Assembly (NCBI RefSeq): GCF_030646155.1
Contig: NZ_JAUTDN010000041.1
Span: forward strand, 1 to 52,745
Source: Conexibacter sp. CPCC 205762
GTDB lineage: Bacteria > Actinomycetota > Thermoleophilia > Solirubrobacterales > Solirubrobacteraceae
Direction: 5' to 3'
Length of the DNA stretch: 52,745 nt
The first letter of the stretch is position 1; each line of letters opens with the position of its first letter. A program made the position numbers and the translations under genes. The notes below the pieces were generated by a model. The model had not been told where the DNA came from. It made no database searches and worked only from the letters and a program-made list of their open reading frames with translations. Of the stretch, positions 1 through 6,919 are shown piece after piece.

Positions 1-60
1 AGCCTCTCAGCGCCGATGGTACTTGGCCCGCAAGGGCCTGGGAGAGTAGGACGCCGCCGG
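1..60 (+). rRNA. rrf: 5S ribosomal RNA, 3' end (truncated by window edge)
   Basis: The first 60 bases match the conserved 3' half of bacterial 5S rRNA: the GCCGATGGTACT stretch, then the helix IV/V hairpin and the GGGAGAGTAGGACGCCGCC end. The 5' half lies outside the window, so a 16S-23S-5S operon probably ends here. The exact 3' base is estimated from the point where 5S-like sequence stops, just before the AT-richer spacer. Confidence 0.87.
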
Positions 61-71
61 TTCTTATGTGT

Positions 72-108
72 TGTGCAGCCCCGACCACATTGTGGCCGGG
101 GCTGCACA
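72..108 (+). terminator. Hairpin terminator after 5S rRNA
   Basis: An inverted repeat of 18 bases per arm with a single mismatch (72-89 and 91-108) begins about 12 bases after the 5S end. The arms are TGTGCAGCCCCG-type sequences around a very tight loop. It is followed by CGTTTAA rather than a long T run, so termination may be of the U-poor type common in high-GC actinobacteria. Confidence 0.75.
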
Positions 109-190
109 CGTTTAACCCCCCATCGTCTCGGGCCCGGCTCGGCCAGGGCCCCGCTCGCCGGTTCGGCTGTGCAGCGGTCCCGTCGATGCG

Positions 191-227
191 CGTGAAGTTT
201 GGGTCGTAGAACGACCACGACTTCACG
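191..227. repeat. Palindromic repeat element, degenerate copy
   Basis: Two 17-base arms (191-207 and 211-227) surround a 3-base loop. CGTGAAGT at the outer end pairs perfectly with ACTTCACG, and GGTCGT pairs with ACGACC at the inner end; two mismatches and one G-T wobble lie between. The outer part matches the palindrome inside ureF at 34187-34235. Both copies have GAT-C-CGTGAAGT on the left and ACTTCACGGGG-TCGG on the right. No other copy was seen in the window. Confidence 0.6.
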
Positions 228-324
228 GGGCTCGGCGTCGCGCTACGTGCGCGGGAGACGCGCTGAGCCCGGCAGCCCGGCCCCCGCCCCAGCGAGCGAT
301 GCGCGGTCGAGGGTTGCGCGGGGC

Positions 325-669
325 TCAGCTCGCGCGCAGGCCGTGCAGAGGCGTGCGGGCGGGGAGCGGGGAGGTGCAGGGTTGCTCGGTGCGCTCGATC
401 ATGCCCGGACGACGAGCGCGATCGAGGCGGGGCAGCGTCGGCTCGGTGCGTCTGGCGGCGCGCAGGGTGCGGGCCGGCGCAGGTGCGAGGCCCGGACGCG
501 AGGCGAACTCGCCGGCGAACAGCTGCTCGGTGAGCCAGTCGTCGCCGGCGGCCGCGAGGGCCGTGTCCTGCGCGTGCTCGAGACCGTCAGCGTCGACGGG
601 ACGGAGCATCGCCTCGGCGAGATCCATCAATGCCGCGCCGATCAGCTTGGGTGCACGTGAAGAGAACAT
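325..669 (-). CDS. Hypothetical small protein (114 aa)
   Basis: I do not recognise this protein. The frame runs from an ATG at 669 and has strongly GC-biased third codon positions, like the neighbouring real genes. The first 60 residues look like an acidic, helical small soluble protein (LIGAALMDLAEAMLRP, then DDWLTEQLFAGEF). The C-terminal half is basic and proline/arginine-rich, so probably disordered. There is no signal peptide or membrane segment. No clear Shine-Dalgarno precedes 669; in-frame ATGs a few codons downstream are alternative starts. The AT-richer region upstream (about 670-800), with a small palindrome, is a plausible promoter region for it. Confidence 0.5.
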   Translation of the reverse strand: MFSSRAPKLIGAALMDLAEAMLRPVDADGLEHAQDTALAAAGDDWLTEQLFAGEFASRPGLAPAPARTLRAARRTEPTLPRLDRARRPGMIERTEQPCTSPLPARTPLHGLRAS

Positions 670-745
670 GTGTTCGCAAAGGTAGTGCTGCTAGCGGATG
701 GAATCGCGGAAGGGTCGCTCTGGTGCGACGAGAAACGCGAAATGT

Positions 746-759
746 CCCGTATTTACGGG
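746..759. promoter_or_regulatory. Palindrome CCCGTA-TT-TACGGG, possible operator
   Basis: This perfect 6+6 bp inverted repeat with a 2-bp centre sits in the most AT-rich part of the spacer, about 80 bp upstream of the minus-strand ATG at 669. On the minus strand it overlaps a TAAATA hexamer that could serve as a -10 box. An operator role is inferred from position only. Confidence 0.3.
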
Positions 760-880
760 CAAATCCTGTGCAAGCGACTGCAAGGAAAATTGCACGAGGC
801 GCGAGCGTCTGTTCGCGTCGGCGCAGGCGTCGAGCCGAACCGATGTGCGCGCGGGCTTCGGCGTCCCGTGCGCGCGGCCG

Positions 881-913
881 AACGAGAAAGCGCCGCGTCT
901 GGGACGCGGCGCT
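881..913 (-). terminator. Intrinsic terminator of the dehydrogenase gene
   Basis: A perfect 11-bp stem (889-899 with 903-913, arms AGCGCCGCGTC) has a 3-base loop. Read on the minus strand it is followed by TTCTCGTT, a T-enriched tail. It lies about 95 bases past the stop of the minus-strand gene ending at 1006. Confidence 0.65.
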
Positions 914-1005
914 CTGGTGTGGCGGTGCTGCTGGGGCGCGGTGCTGCTTGGGCGCGGTGGTGCTGGGCGCGCGGCGCGCCGCGGTGGGGGCGGGGCGGCC
1001 TCGGG

Positions 1006-2103
1006 CTAGCCGAGGGTGGACCAGACCTCGATCTTGGTGCGGATGCGGCTGATGACCGCGTCGGTGAACTCGGTCGTGCCGGCGTGGCCGCCGAGGTCCG
1101 GGGTCTTGACGCCCGTGGCGATCGCCTCGAGGACCGACTCGTAGACCGCCCGCGAGGCGCGCTCGGCGCCCGCGTGACCGCTCTCGGCCGCGTGGCGCAG
1201 AACCGCGCCGGCGGCCAGCAGCATCGCCATCGGGTTGGCGACGTCCTTGCCTCTCAGCGCCGGGGCGGTGCCGTGCGGCGCCTCGGCCATCGCGACCTGG
1301 GTCTCGTAGTTCTCGTCGAAGCCGAGCAGCACCGACTCCGCACCCGCGATCGAGCCGAACATCGGCAGCACGAGGTCGGAGAGGCAGTCGCCGTCGCGGT
1401 TCAGGGCCGGGACGACCAGCGGCTGGTCGGCCGCGCCGCTCACCAGGCCGGCGTACGTCGCGTCGATCAGGACCGGCTCGTAGGGGACGTCGGAGTGGCG
1501 GGCCGCGGCCGCGTCCATCTCCTCCTTCAGCATCCCCTCGTAGATCGGCGAGACCGTCCACTTCGGGCCGCCGTAGACGCGCGCCTGTATCCCGCGCGCC
1601 GCGCGGAAGGCGTACTCGGAGACCGCGCGGCAGGTCGAGCGGGTCACGTGCTCGGTGCGGTAGGCGACCTCGTCGGCGGCGCCGGCGTCGCCCTCGCGCC
1701 ACTGCTTGGCGCCGTAGGCGTCCTCGATCGCCATGCGGACGATCGAGATCGGGTAATGGACGCCGGCGATCGGCGTCACGCCGGGGATGCGGCGGCCGGT
1801 GCGGATGATGACCTTGCCGTCGACCTCCTCGCGGAGGATCCGGTTCGGCGAGCCGACGTCGTCGGCGCCCTCCGGCGTGATCGTCGCGGCCTTGATGCCG
1901 AAGCCGGACGCGCGCATCGCGACGGCGGCCTCGTGGACGACGGCATTGTCGGTCGCCCGGCGGTTCTCCAGCGAGAGGTCGAAGCGTTCGAGCTCGAGCG
2001 CCAGACCCGTCACCTCCGGGTCGAGCACGCGGACGGCCTGGTCGAGCAGCTCCTGGCCGGTCTCGTCACCTTCGAGGATCGTGATCTTCAGCGGCTCTGA
2101 CAT
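1006..2103 (-). CDS. Isocitrate/isopropylmalate dehydrogenase family protein
   Basis: 365 aa, close to the usual 330-370 aa of monomers in this beta-decarboxylating dehydrogenase family. It begins with the family N-terminus (ITILEGDETGQELLDQA), has the Mg/substrate-binding NRDGDCLSDL segment near residue 240, and the coenzyme-binding EAPHGTAPALRGKDVANP segment near residue 285. These enzymes oxidise a 2-hydroxy acid with NAD(P) and decarboxylate it. The sequence alone does not separate isocitrate, isopropylmalate and homoisocitrate use, but HGTAP is common in isocitrate-type members. Monocistronic, with a terminator at 889-913. A TATCGT box 7 nt before the ATG and no Shine-Dalgarno suggest a leaderless mRNA. 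Confidence 0.9.
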   Translation of the reverse strand: MSEPLKITILEGDETGQELLDQAVRVLDPEVTGLALELERFDLSLENRRATDNAVVHEAAVAMRASGFGIKAATITPEGADDVGSPNRILREEVDGKVIIRTGRRIPGVTPIAGVHYPISIVRMAIEDAYGAKQWREGDAGAADEVAYRTEHVTRSTCRAVSEYAFRAARGIQARVYGGPKWTVSPIYEGMLKEEMDAAAARHSDVPYEPVLIDATYAGLVSGAADQPLVVPALNRDGDCLSDLVLPMFGSIAGAESVLLGFDENYETQVAMAEAPHGTAPALRGKDVANPMAMLLAAGAVLRHAAESGHAGAERASRAVYESVLEAIATGVKTPDLGGHAGTTEFTDAVISRIRTKIEVWSTLG

Positions 2104-2110
2104 GCGGCGG

Positions 2111-2116
2111 ACGATA
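2111..2116 (-). promoter_or_regulatory. -10 box TATCGT, 7 nt before the start codon
   Basis: On the minus strand TATCGT is followed by exactly seven bases and the ATG at 2103. The spacing puts the transcription start on the A of ATG. No Shine-Dalgarno is present. Confidence 0.5.
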
Positions 2117-2178
2117 GCCCACGGGGTCGCTCCGGAAACCTGTCGACGGTGGGTGCTGTCGAGAGGTGCTATGGGCGC

Positions 2179-2184
2179 TAGGGT
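2179..2184 (+). promoter_or_regulatory. -10 box TAGGGT, 7 nt before a GTG start
   Basis: TAGGGT is followed by seven bases and the GTG at 2192. The hexamer lies downstream of the ATG at 2171, which argues that this upstream in-frame ATG would not be transcribed. Confidence 0.5.
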
Positions 2185-2191
2185 CTCGGCT

Positions 2192-2524
2192 GTGAGCGCG
2201 CTGAGATGCAGCTGGTGCGGTGTCGAAGTCGAGCCGAGCGACGGCTATCGCGCCGCCGAGCAGGCCGGCGAGCGGGTCGCCGTCTTCTGCCGCCTGGAGC
2301 ACGTCGTGCCGTGGGCGATCCAGGGGCCGCACTGGGAGGCCGGCAGACTTGCCGAGCAGCCGCGCGACGAGCCGGCGCTGTCGCGCTGCGCCCACTGCGA
2401 CGCCGCGCTCGACGACACGCGCGTGCTGCTCGTCCGCCATCGCGGCGAGCACCGCATCGCCGACGCCTTCTGCACGACCGATCACCTGCGCGCCTGGGCC
2501 ACCGCCGGCGGGCGCTGGCAGTAG
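2192..2524 (+). CDS. Small protein with duplicated zinc-knuckle
   Basis: 110 aa, family not recognised. Two copies of one putative metal site are visible: C6-x2-C9 with C33-x3-H37, and C66-x2-C69 with C94-x3-H98. The spacing is nearly identical (23 and 24 residues between pairs), so an internal duplication is likely. The second half of each copy reads like VFCRLEH and AFCTTDH. A zinc-ribbon fold is therefore plausible; function is unknown. I chose GTG 2192 because a TAGGGT -10 box stands 7 nt before it; the in-frame ATG at 2171, with a GAGAGG-like sequence upstream, is the alternative (117 aa). It is divergent from the dehydrogenase gene and convergent with the MFS gene. Confidence 0.75.
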   Translation: MSALRCSWCGVEVEPSDGYRAAEQAGERVAVFCRLEHVVPWAIQGPHWEAGRLAEQPRDEPALSRCAHCDAALDDTRVLLVRHRGEHRIADAFCTTDHLRAWATAGGRWQ

Positions 2525-2574
2525 GGCGGCAGCGCGCGGGAAAGCGGCCGGGCTCCGGCGCGGCGCGGGCGCGG

Positions 2575-3837
2575 CTAGCGCTCGACCGCTTCTGCGGCGG
2601 CGGGCCTGGCGGCGGAGGCTTCGGCCTCGGTGGCCGCGACCGAGCCGGGGGCGGGGAGGAGGGTTCTGCGCAGCGTGACCGAGACGATCGCGCCGATCAC
2701 GGGGCCCGCGCAGGCGAGCGCGATGCCCCAGCGGGCGCTGGAGGCCTCGACGATCACGCCCGCGAGCGCCGCGCCGGCGGCGGCGCCGGCGACGTTGGAG
2801 GTCATCATCCAGGTCGTCGCCTCGGTCGTCGTGCCCGGCGGGGCGACGTGGTCGATCAGCAGGTAGCCCGCGGCGGCGGAGGGGGCGAGCGCGAGGCCGG
2901 CGATCGCGGCCATCACCGCCATCACCGGGATCGACGTCGCCAGCAGCAGCGGCAGCGTCCCGACCGCCAGCAGAACGTGCAGCACGATGAAGCGCTCGAC
3001 CACCGGCGTGGTCCACTGGCGCGCGCCGTACCAGACGCCGCCGACCACGCTGCCGGCCGCCATGATCGACAGCAGCACGCCCGCGAACTCGGCCTCGGCG
3101 CCGTGCTCGGCGGCGAACGCCGGCATCGCCACCTCCAGCGCCCCGAACGAGATCCCCGTCGGCACGAGCGCCAGCATCAGCGTCCGCATCCCCGGCGAGC
3201 CCATCGCGCCCGCGCGCGTGCGCTCGTGCGGCTCGCTGCTCTTCCACGACCGCGCCAGCGGCGCGGTCGCGAACCAGATCGTCCCCGTCAGCGACAGCAC
3301 GACCGCCGCGATCAGCGCGACGCTCGTCGAGGAGACCGCGATCAGCACCGTCGTGATCACCGGCCCGACGATGAAGAACGCCTCGGCCACGATCCCCTCG
3401 AACGTGTAGGCGGTCGTGCGCGCGTCGGTGTCGTGCTCGAACACCTGCGCCCAGACCGAGCGCATGCACGCGCCCAGCGGCGGCAGCCCGGCGCCGCCGA
3501 CGAACGCGAAGAAGCAGAGCGCCCACGTCGGCGAGTGGCTGCGCGCACAGACGACGACGCCGATCACCGCGAGCGCGTTCGCGAGCGTCGACGGGATCAG
3601 CACGGCCGGCTGGCCGAAGCGGTCGACCAGCCGCCCCTGCACCGGCGCCAGCACGCCGGCGCCGATCGCCCACGCCGCGGAGGCCGCGCCGGCCTGCGCG
3701 AACGACCCCGTCTCCGCTCTCACCAGCAGCACGATCGCGAGCGAGAAGATCCCGATCGGGATCCGCCCGATCAGCAGCGAGACGATCAGCCGCGCGGTCC
3801 CCGGGGGACGCAGCAGAACGCGGTAGGCGCCGAGCAT
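2575..3837 (-). CDS. MFS transporter
   Basis: 420 aa with about 12 hydrophobic segments, the usual length and pattern of a major facilitator permease. The N-terminal half contains VDRFGQPAVLIPS between segments 2 and 3, a variant of the MFS motif A (GxLaDrxGrr). The hydrophilic stretch near residue 205 (SWKSSEPHERTRAG) fits the central cytoplasmic loop, and the last 30 residues are an Ala/Glu-rich cytoplasmic tail. Substrate cannot be told; general resemblance is to drug/sugar efflux-type MFS. Its ATG overlaps the stop of the upstream HD gene by one base (TGATG), so the two are translationally coupled. Confidence 0.88.
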   Translation of the reverse strand: MLGAYRVLLRPPGTARLIVSLLIGRIPIGIFSLAIVLLVRAETGSFAQAGAASAAWAIGAGVLAPVQGRLVDRFGQPAVLIPSTLANALAVIGVVVCARSHSPTWALCFFAFVGGAGLPPLGACMRSVWAQVFEHDTDARTTAYTFEGIVAEAFFIVGPVITTVLIAVSSTSVALIAAVVLSLTGTIWFATAPLARSWKSSEPHERTRAGAMGSPGMRTLMLALVPTGISFGALEVAMPAFAAEHGAEAEFAGVLLSIMAAGSVVGGVWYGARQWTTPVVERFIVLHVLLAVGTLPLLLATSIPVMAVMAAIAGLALAPSAAAGYLLIDHVAPPGTTTEATTWMMTSNVAGAAAGAALAGVIVEASSARWGIALACAGPVIGAIVSVTLRRTLLPAPGSVAATEAEASAARPAAAEAVER

Positions 3838-4556
3838 CAGCGCTGCGGGTCGGGCGCGGGCGGGTCGTCGGCGGCGACGGAGGGGGCGTCCGGCGCGGCA
3901 CCGGCGGCGGGAGCGGCGTCTGCGGCGGCGCCGGTTGCGGGAGCGGCGTCCGGGGCGGCGCCGGTGGCGGGAGCGGCGTCCGGGGCGGCGTCTCTCGCGA
4001 GCAGGACGTCGGCGTGCGGCTGCAGCGCGGCGATCGTGAAGGCGACGTGGGCGTCGAACTCGACGCCCAGCTCCTCCGCGCCGCGGCGCAGCTGGTCGCG
4101 GTCGACCGCCGCCGCGAAGCTCGCCGTCTTCATCTTCTTCTTGACCGACTTCGGCGTCATGCCTGCGAGCCCCTCGGGCCGGACGTAGGCGCACGCGACG
4201 ACGAAGCCGCTCAGCTCGTCGACGGCGTAGAGCGCCCGCTCCATCGTCGAGTCACGCGACAGCCCCATCTCGTCGGCGTGCGATCCGATCGCCCGAATGA
4301 TCTCATCCGCGACGCCGCGTTGCCGCAACTCCGCCATCGCGATCCGCGGATGGCCGTCCTTGAGCGACGAAAATCTCTCGTAGTCGAGATCGTGGAGCAG
4401 GCCGGTGACGCCCCAGATTTCTTCATCTTCGCCAAAGTGGCGCGCATACGCCCGCATCGAGCCCTCGACGGCGAGCATGTGACGGCGCAGCGAATCCGAT
4501 TCTGTCCACTCGCAAAGGAGGGTCCAAGCCTCGTCGCGCGAAATCCCCCCTGGCAT
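3837..4556 (-). CDS. HD-domain hydrolase-like protein
   Basis: 239 aa. An HD-type metal-dependent phosphohydrolase core occupies about residues 15-185: a histidine in the first helix (RRHMLAVEGSM), the HD pair in GLLHDLDYE, and a later conserved histidine (IGSHADEMG), matching the predicted HD superfamily hydrolases (HDIG type). The C-terminal 50 residues are a disordered Ala/Pro tail encoded by three 30-bp tandem repeats. The substrate is unknown. The gene is first in an operon with the MFS gene. A TAGGGT hexamer exactly 7 nt before the ATG, with no Shine-Dalgarno, points to a leaderless transcript; the same six base pairs read TACCCT towards murA. Confidence 0.82.
   Translation of the reverse strand: MPGGISRDEAWTLLCEWTESDSLRRHMLAVEGSMRAYARHFGEDEEIWGVTGLLHDLDYERFSSLKDGHPRIAMAELRQRGVADEIIRAIGSHADEMGLSRDSTMERALYAVDELSGFVVACAYVRPEGLAGMTPKSVKKKMKTASFAAAVDRDQLRRGAEELGVEFDAHVAFTIAALQPHADVLLARDAAPDAAPATGAAPDAAPATGAAADAAPAAGAAPDAPSVAADDPPAPDPQR
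3901..3990. repeat. Three 30-bp tandem repeats in the HD gene tail
   Basis: Three contiguous 30-bp units (3901-3930, 3931-3960, 3961-3990) differ at only a few positions; each begins CCGG-(C/T)(G/T)GCGGGAGCGG. Each encodes ten residues of the Ala/Asp/Pro/Thr type. The repeat keeps the frame, so copy-number change would lengthen or shorten the tail without breaking the gene. Confidence 0.85.
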
Positions 4557-4562
4557 GGCTGT

Positions 4563-4569
4563 TACCCTA
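4563..4569. promoter_or_regulatory. Bidirectional -10 element between HD gene and murA
   Basis: On the minus strand TAGGGT stands 7 nt before the HD gene ATG at 4556. On the plus strand the same bases read TTACCCT, a possible -10 (TACCCT, 4563-4568) for murA that would give a leader of roughly 60 nt. Use in the murA direction is the less certain half. Confidence 0.4.
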
Positions 4570-4635
4570 GCTCAGCGCACCGGTACCGACCCCATCTCCG
4601 TGACCGATTTGCGGAGCCGGCGCCATCCCCCTCTT

Positions 4636-5940
4636 ATGGAGAAGTTCGTCATACAAGGCGGCGTGCCGCTTTCCGGCACGTTCGTGCCCGCAGGCAACAA
4701 GAACGGCGCTCTGCCGATCGTTGCCGCGACCCTGCTGACCGACGACGAGGTCGTCCTCAGCAACGTTCCTCGCATCAGCGACGTGCAGTCGCAGATCGAG
4801 CTGCTCGCCGATCTCGGCGCGAAGGCCGAGTGGATCGGCGAGAACGAGGTCGCGATCCGCGCGGAAGGGGTCTCCAGAACCGACCTCGACCGCAGGCTGT
4901 CCGAGCGGATCCGAGCCTCGTTCCTGCTTGCCGGTCCGCTGCTCGCGCGCTACGGCCGCGCGAACATGCCGCCACCCGGCGGCGATGTGATCGGCCGTCG
5001 CCGGCTCGACCCGCATCTCGACGCCTTCAAGGCGCTCGGCGCGACGATCGAGCACGACCGCGACATCCTCCTGACGGCGCCGCGCGGCCTCACCGCCTGC
5101 GATTTCCTGATGGACGAGCCGTCGGTGATGGCGACCGAGAACGCGCTGATGGCCGCCGCGCTGACGCCCGGCTCGACCGTCATCCGCAACGCCGCCTCCG
5201 AGCCGCACGTGCAGGACCTCGCGCGCATGCTCGTGAAGATGGGCGCGCAGATCGACGGGATCGGCTCCAACGTGATGACCGTCCACGGCGTCGACAGGCT
5301 GCACGGCTGCGAGCACCGGATCGGCCCCGACCACATCGAGATCGGCTCCTTCATGGCGCTGGCCGCCGTCACCGGCGGCGAGCTGCTGATCAAGGACACC
5401 TATCCCGAGGATCTGCGGATGGTCCGGCTCGTCTTCGCCCGCATCGGGCTGGAGACGGAGCTGCGCGGCAACGACCTGTTCGTGCCCGGCAACCAGAAGC
5501 TCGTGATCACCAACGACGCTGGCGGCTACCAGCCGAAGGTCGAGGACGGCCCGTGGCCGGCCTTCCCGGCGGACCTGACCTCGATCGCGCTCGCACTCGC
5601 GACGCAGTCGGAGGGTTCGGTCATCATCCACGAGAAGATGTTCGAGAACCGGCTCTTCTTCACCGACAAGCTCCAGCTGATGGGCGCTGCGATCACGATC
5701 TGCGATCCGCATCGCGCGCTTGTCGTCGGTCCTCGCCGCCTCCGCGGCGAGCGCGTCGAGTCGCCCGACATCCGTGCTGGCATGGCGATGCTGATCGCGG
5801 CGCTCGCCGCCGAGGGGACGACCGAGATCGGCAACATCCGTCAGATCGACCGCGGCTACGAGCGGATCGACGAGCGCCTGCGGGCGCTGGGCGCGCGCAT
5901 CGAGCGCGTCGAGGACAGCGAGCGCATTCACGCCCACTGA
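4636..5940 (+). CDS. murA: UDP-N-acetylglucosamine 1-carboxyvinyltransferase (MurA)
   Basis: 434 aa, normal length. MurA transfers enolpyruvate from PEP to UDP-GlcNAc, the first committed step of peptidoglycan synthesis, in the cytoplasm. Visible landmarks: the NKNGALP lysine/asparagine pair at about residue 22, the RASFLLAGPLLARYG helix, AFPADLTSIALA with the catalytic aspartate, and the C-terminal IDRGYERIDERL arginines. At the fosfomycin-target position the loop reads GGDVIGRR: Asp117 replaces the usual Cys (Cys115 of E. coli). I chose ATG 4636 because MEKFVIQGG matches the family N-terminus; an in-frame ATG at 4555 would add 27 residues but lies upstream of the likely -10. It precedes the his genes with a 13-bp gap. 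Confidence 0.93.
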   Translation: MEKFVIQGGVPLSGTFVPAGNKNGALPIVAATLLTDDEVVLSNVPRISDVQSQIELLADLGAKAEWIGENEVAIRAEGVSRTDLDRRLSERIRASFLLAGPLLARYGRANMPPPGGDVIGRRRLDPHLDAFKALGATIEHDRDILLTAPRGLTACDFLMDEPSVMATENALMAAALTPGSTVIRNAASEPHVQDLARMLVKMGAQIDGIGSNVMTVHGVDRLHGCEHRIGPDHIEIGSFMALAAVTGGELLIKDTYPEDLRMVRLVFARIGLETELRGNDLFVPGNQKLVITNDAGGYQPKVEDGPWPAFPADLTSIALALATQSEGSVIIHEKMFENRLFFTDKLQLMGAAITICDPHRALVVGPRRLRGERVESPDIRAGMAMLIAALAAEGTTEIGNIRQIDRGYERIDERLRALGARIERVEDSERIHAH

Positions 5941-5953
5941 GGAGGGATCTCCC

Positions 5954-6919
5954 ATGATCCATCCGATTCCCAGCGGCACGCGCGACGTGCTGCCCGACGA
6001 GATGCGCGAGCTGCGGTCGATCCTGGCCGCGGCGCACGGCATCTTCGAGCGCGCCGGCTACGGCGAGGTCGCCACGCCGGCGCTCGAGTACGAGGACACG
6101 CTCGCGATCGGCGGTGTCGGCGGCGCGCTGCCCGCCTACCGCCTGTTCGACGAGGCCGGCCACGTGCTGACGCTGCGCTCGGACATGACGGTGCCGATCG
6201 CGCGCCTGGTCGCGACCCGCTTCGCGACCGCCGAGCTGCCGCTGCGGCTCTGCTACTTCGCCCACGCCTACCGCGGCGTCAAGCCGCAGCGCGGGCAGTC
6301 GCGCGAGTTCCTGCAGGCCGGGATCGAGCTGATCGGCGCGCCGGCGCCGGCCGGCAGCGCGGAGGCGCTGACGCTGCTGTGCGACACGCTCGACGCGATC
6401 GGCCTGCGCGAGTACAAGATCGGCCTCGGCGACGTCGGGCTCTACCAGACGCTGCTCGACAGCCACGGGATCGACGGCGACGCCCGCGCGCGGATCCTGC
6501 ACGAGCTGGTCTCGCGTGACTTCGTCGGCCTCGGGCGCGAGATCGACCAGCTGCTGCTGCCCGACCCGGAGGCGGTCGAGCAGCTGAAGCGGATCCCGCA
6601 GCTGCGCGGCGGCCCCGAGCTGCTCGACCAGCTCGACGGCGTCGCGCAGGACGCGGCCGAGGGGCTGCGGCTGATCCACGACCGGCTCGAGCCGCGCGTC
6701 GCGGAGCGGATCATCTTCGACCTCGGGCTCGTGCGCGACCTCGACTACTACACGGGCGCGATCTTCGAGGTCTACGACCCGAAGCTCGGCAACCCGCTCG
6801 GCGGCGGCGGTCGCTACGACGACCTGCTCGGCCGCTTCGGCCGCTCGCTGCCCGCCGTCGGCTGGGCGCTGACGATCGACCGCGTCCACGTGGCGCTGGC
6901 GGGGGAGCGGAGCGAATGA
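5954..6919 (+). CDS. hisZ: ATP phosphoribosyltransferase regulatory subunit (HisZ)
   Basis: 321 aa. HisZ is a catalytically dead HisRS paralogue that pairs with short HisG to form the hetero-octameric first enzyme of histidine synthesis. The class II synthetase-like core is visible: PSGTRDVLPDEM at the start, LTLRSDMTVPIARLVATR (motif-2 region), CYFAHAYRG, the FLQAGIELIG strand, and GGGGRYDDLLGRFG near the end. It lacks a C-terminal anticodon-binding domain and is much shorter than HisRS (about 420 aa), which favours HisZ. A GGAGGG Shine-Dalgarno stands 7-8 nt before the ATG, and the next gene is short hisG, overlapping by 4 bp. Confidence 0.93.
   Translation: MIHPIPSGTRDVLPDEMRELRSILAAAHGIFERAGYGEVATPALEYEDTLAIGGVGGALPAYRLFDEAGHVLTLRSDMTVPIARLVATRFATAELPLRLCYFAHAYRGVKPQRGQSREFLQAGIELIGAPAPAGSAEALTLLCDTLDAIGLREYKIGLGDVGLYQTLLDSHGIDGDARARILHELVSRDFVGLGREIDQLLLPDPEAVEQLKRIPQLRGGPELLDQLDGVAQDAAEGLRLIHDRLEPRVAERIIFDLGLVRDLDYYTGAIFEVYDPKLGNPLGGGGRYDDLLGRFGRSLPAVGWALTIDRVHVALAGERSE

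Larger units (their letters stand above)
670..1005. other. Intergenic region, 336 bp, no convincing gene
   Basis: No reading frame here has codon bias or composition that would make me call a gene. Two structures are visible: the palindrome at 746-759 and the hairpin at 889-913, which is best read as the terminator of the minus-strand dehydrogenase gene. Positions 760-800 are unusually AT-rich for this genome and may contain the promoter of the small gene at 325-669. Confidence 0.6.

Noticed and set aside
2066..4194. Extending the MFS protein N-terminally through the HD gene
   Set aside because: The longer frame is an Arg-rich shadow of the HD gene; the MFS membrane pattern starts at ATG 3837, coupled to the HD stop.
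4555..4635. N-terminal extension of MurA from ATG 4555
   Set aside because: The extra 27 residues do not resemble MurA, and the only -10-like element lies downstream of that ATG.
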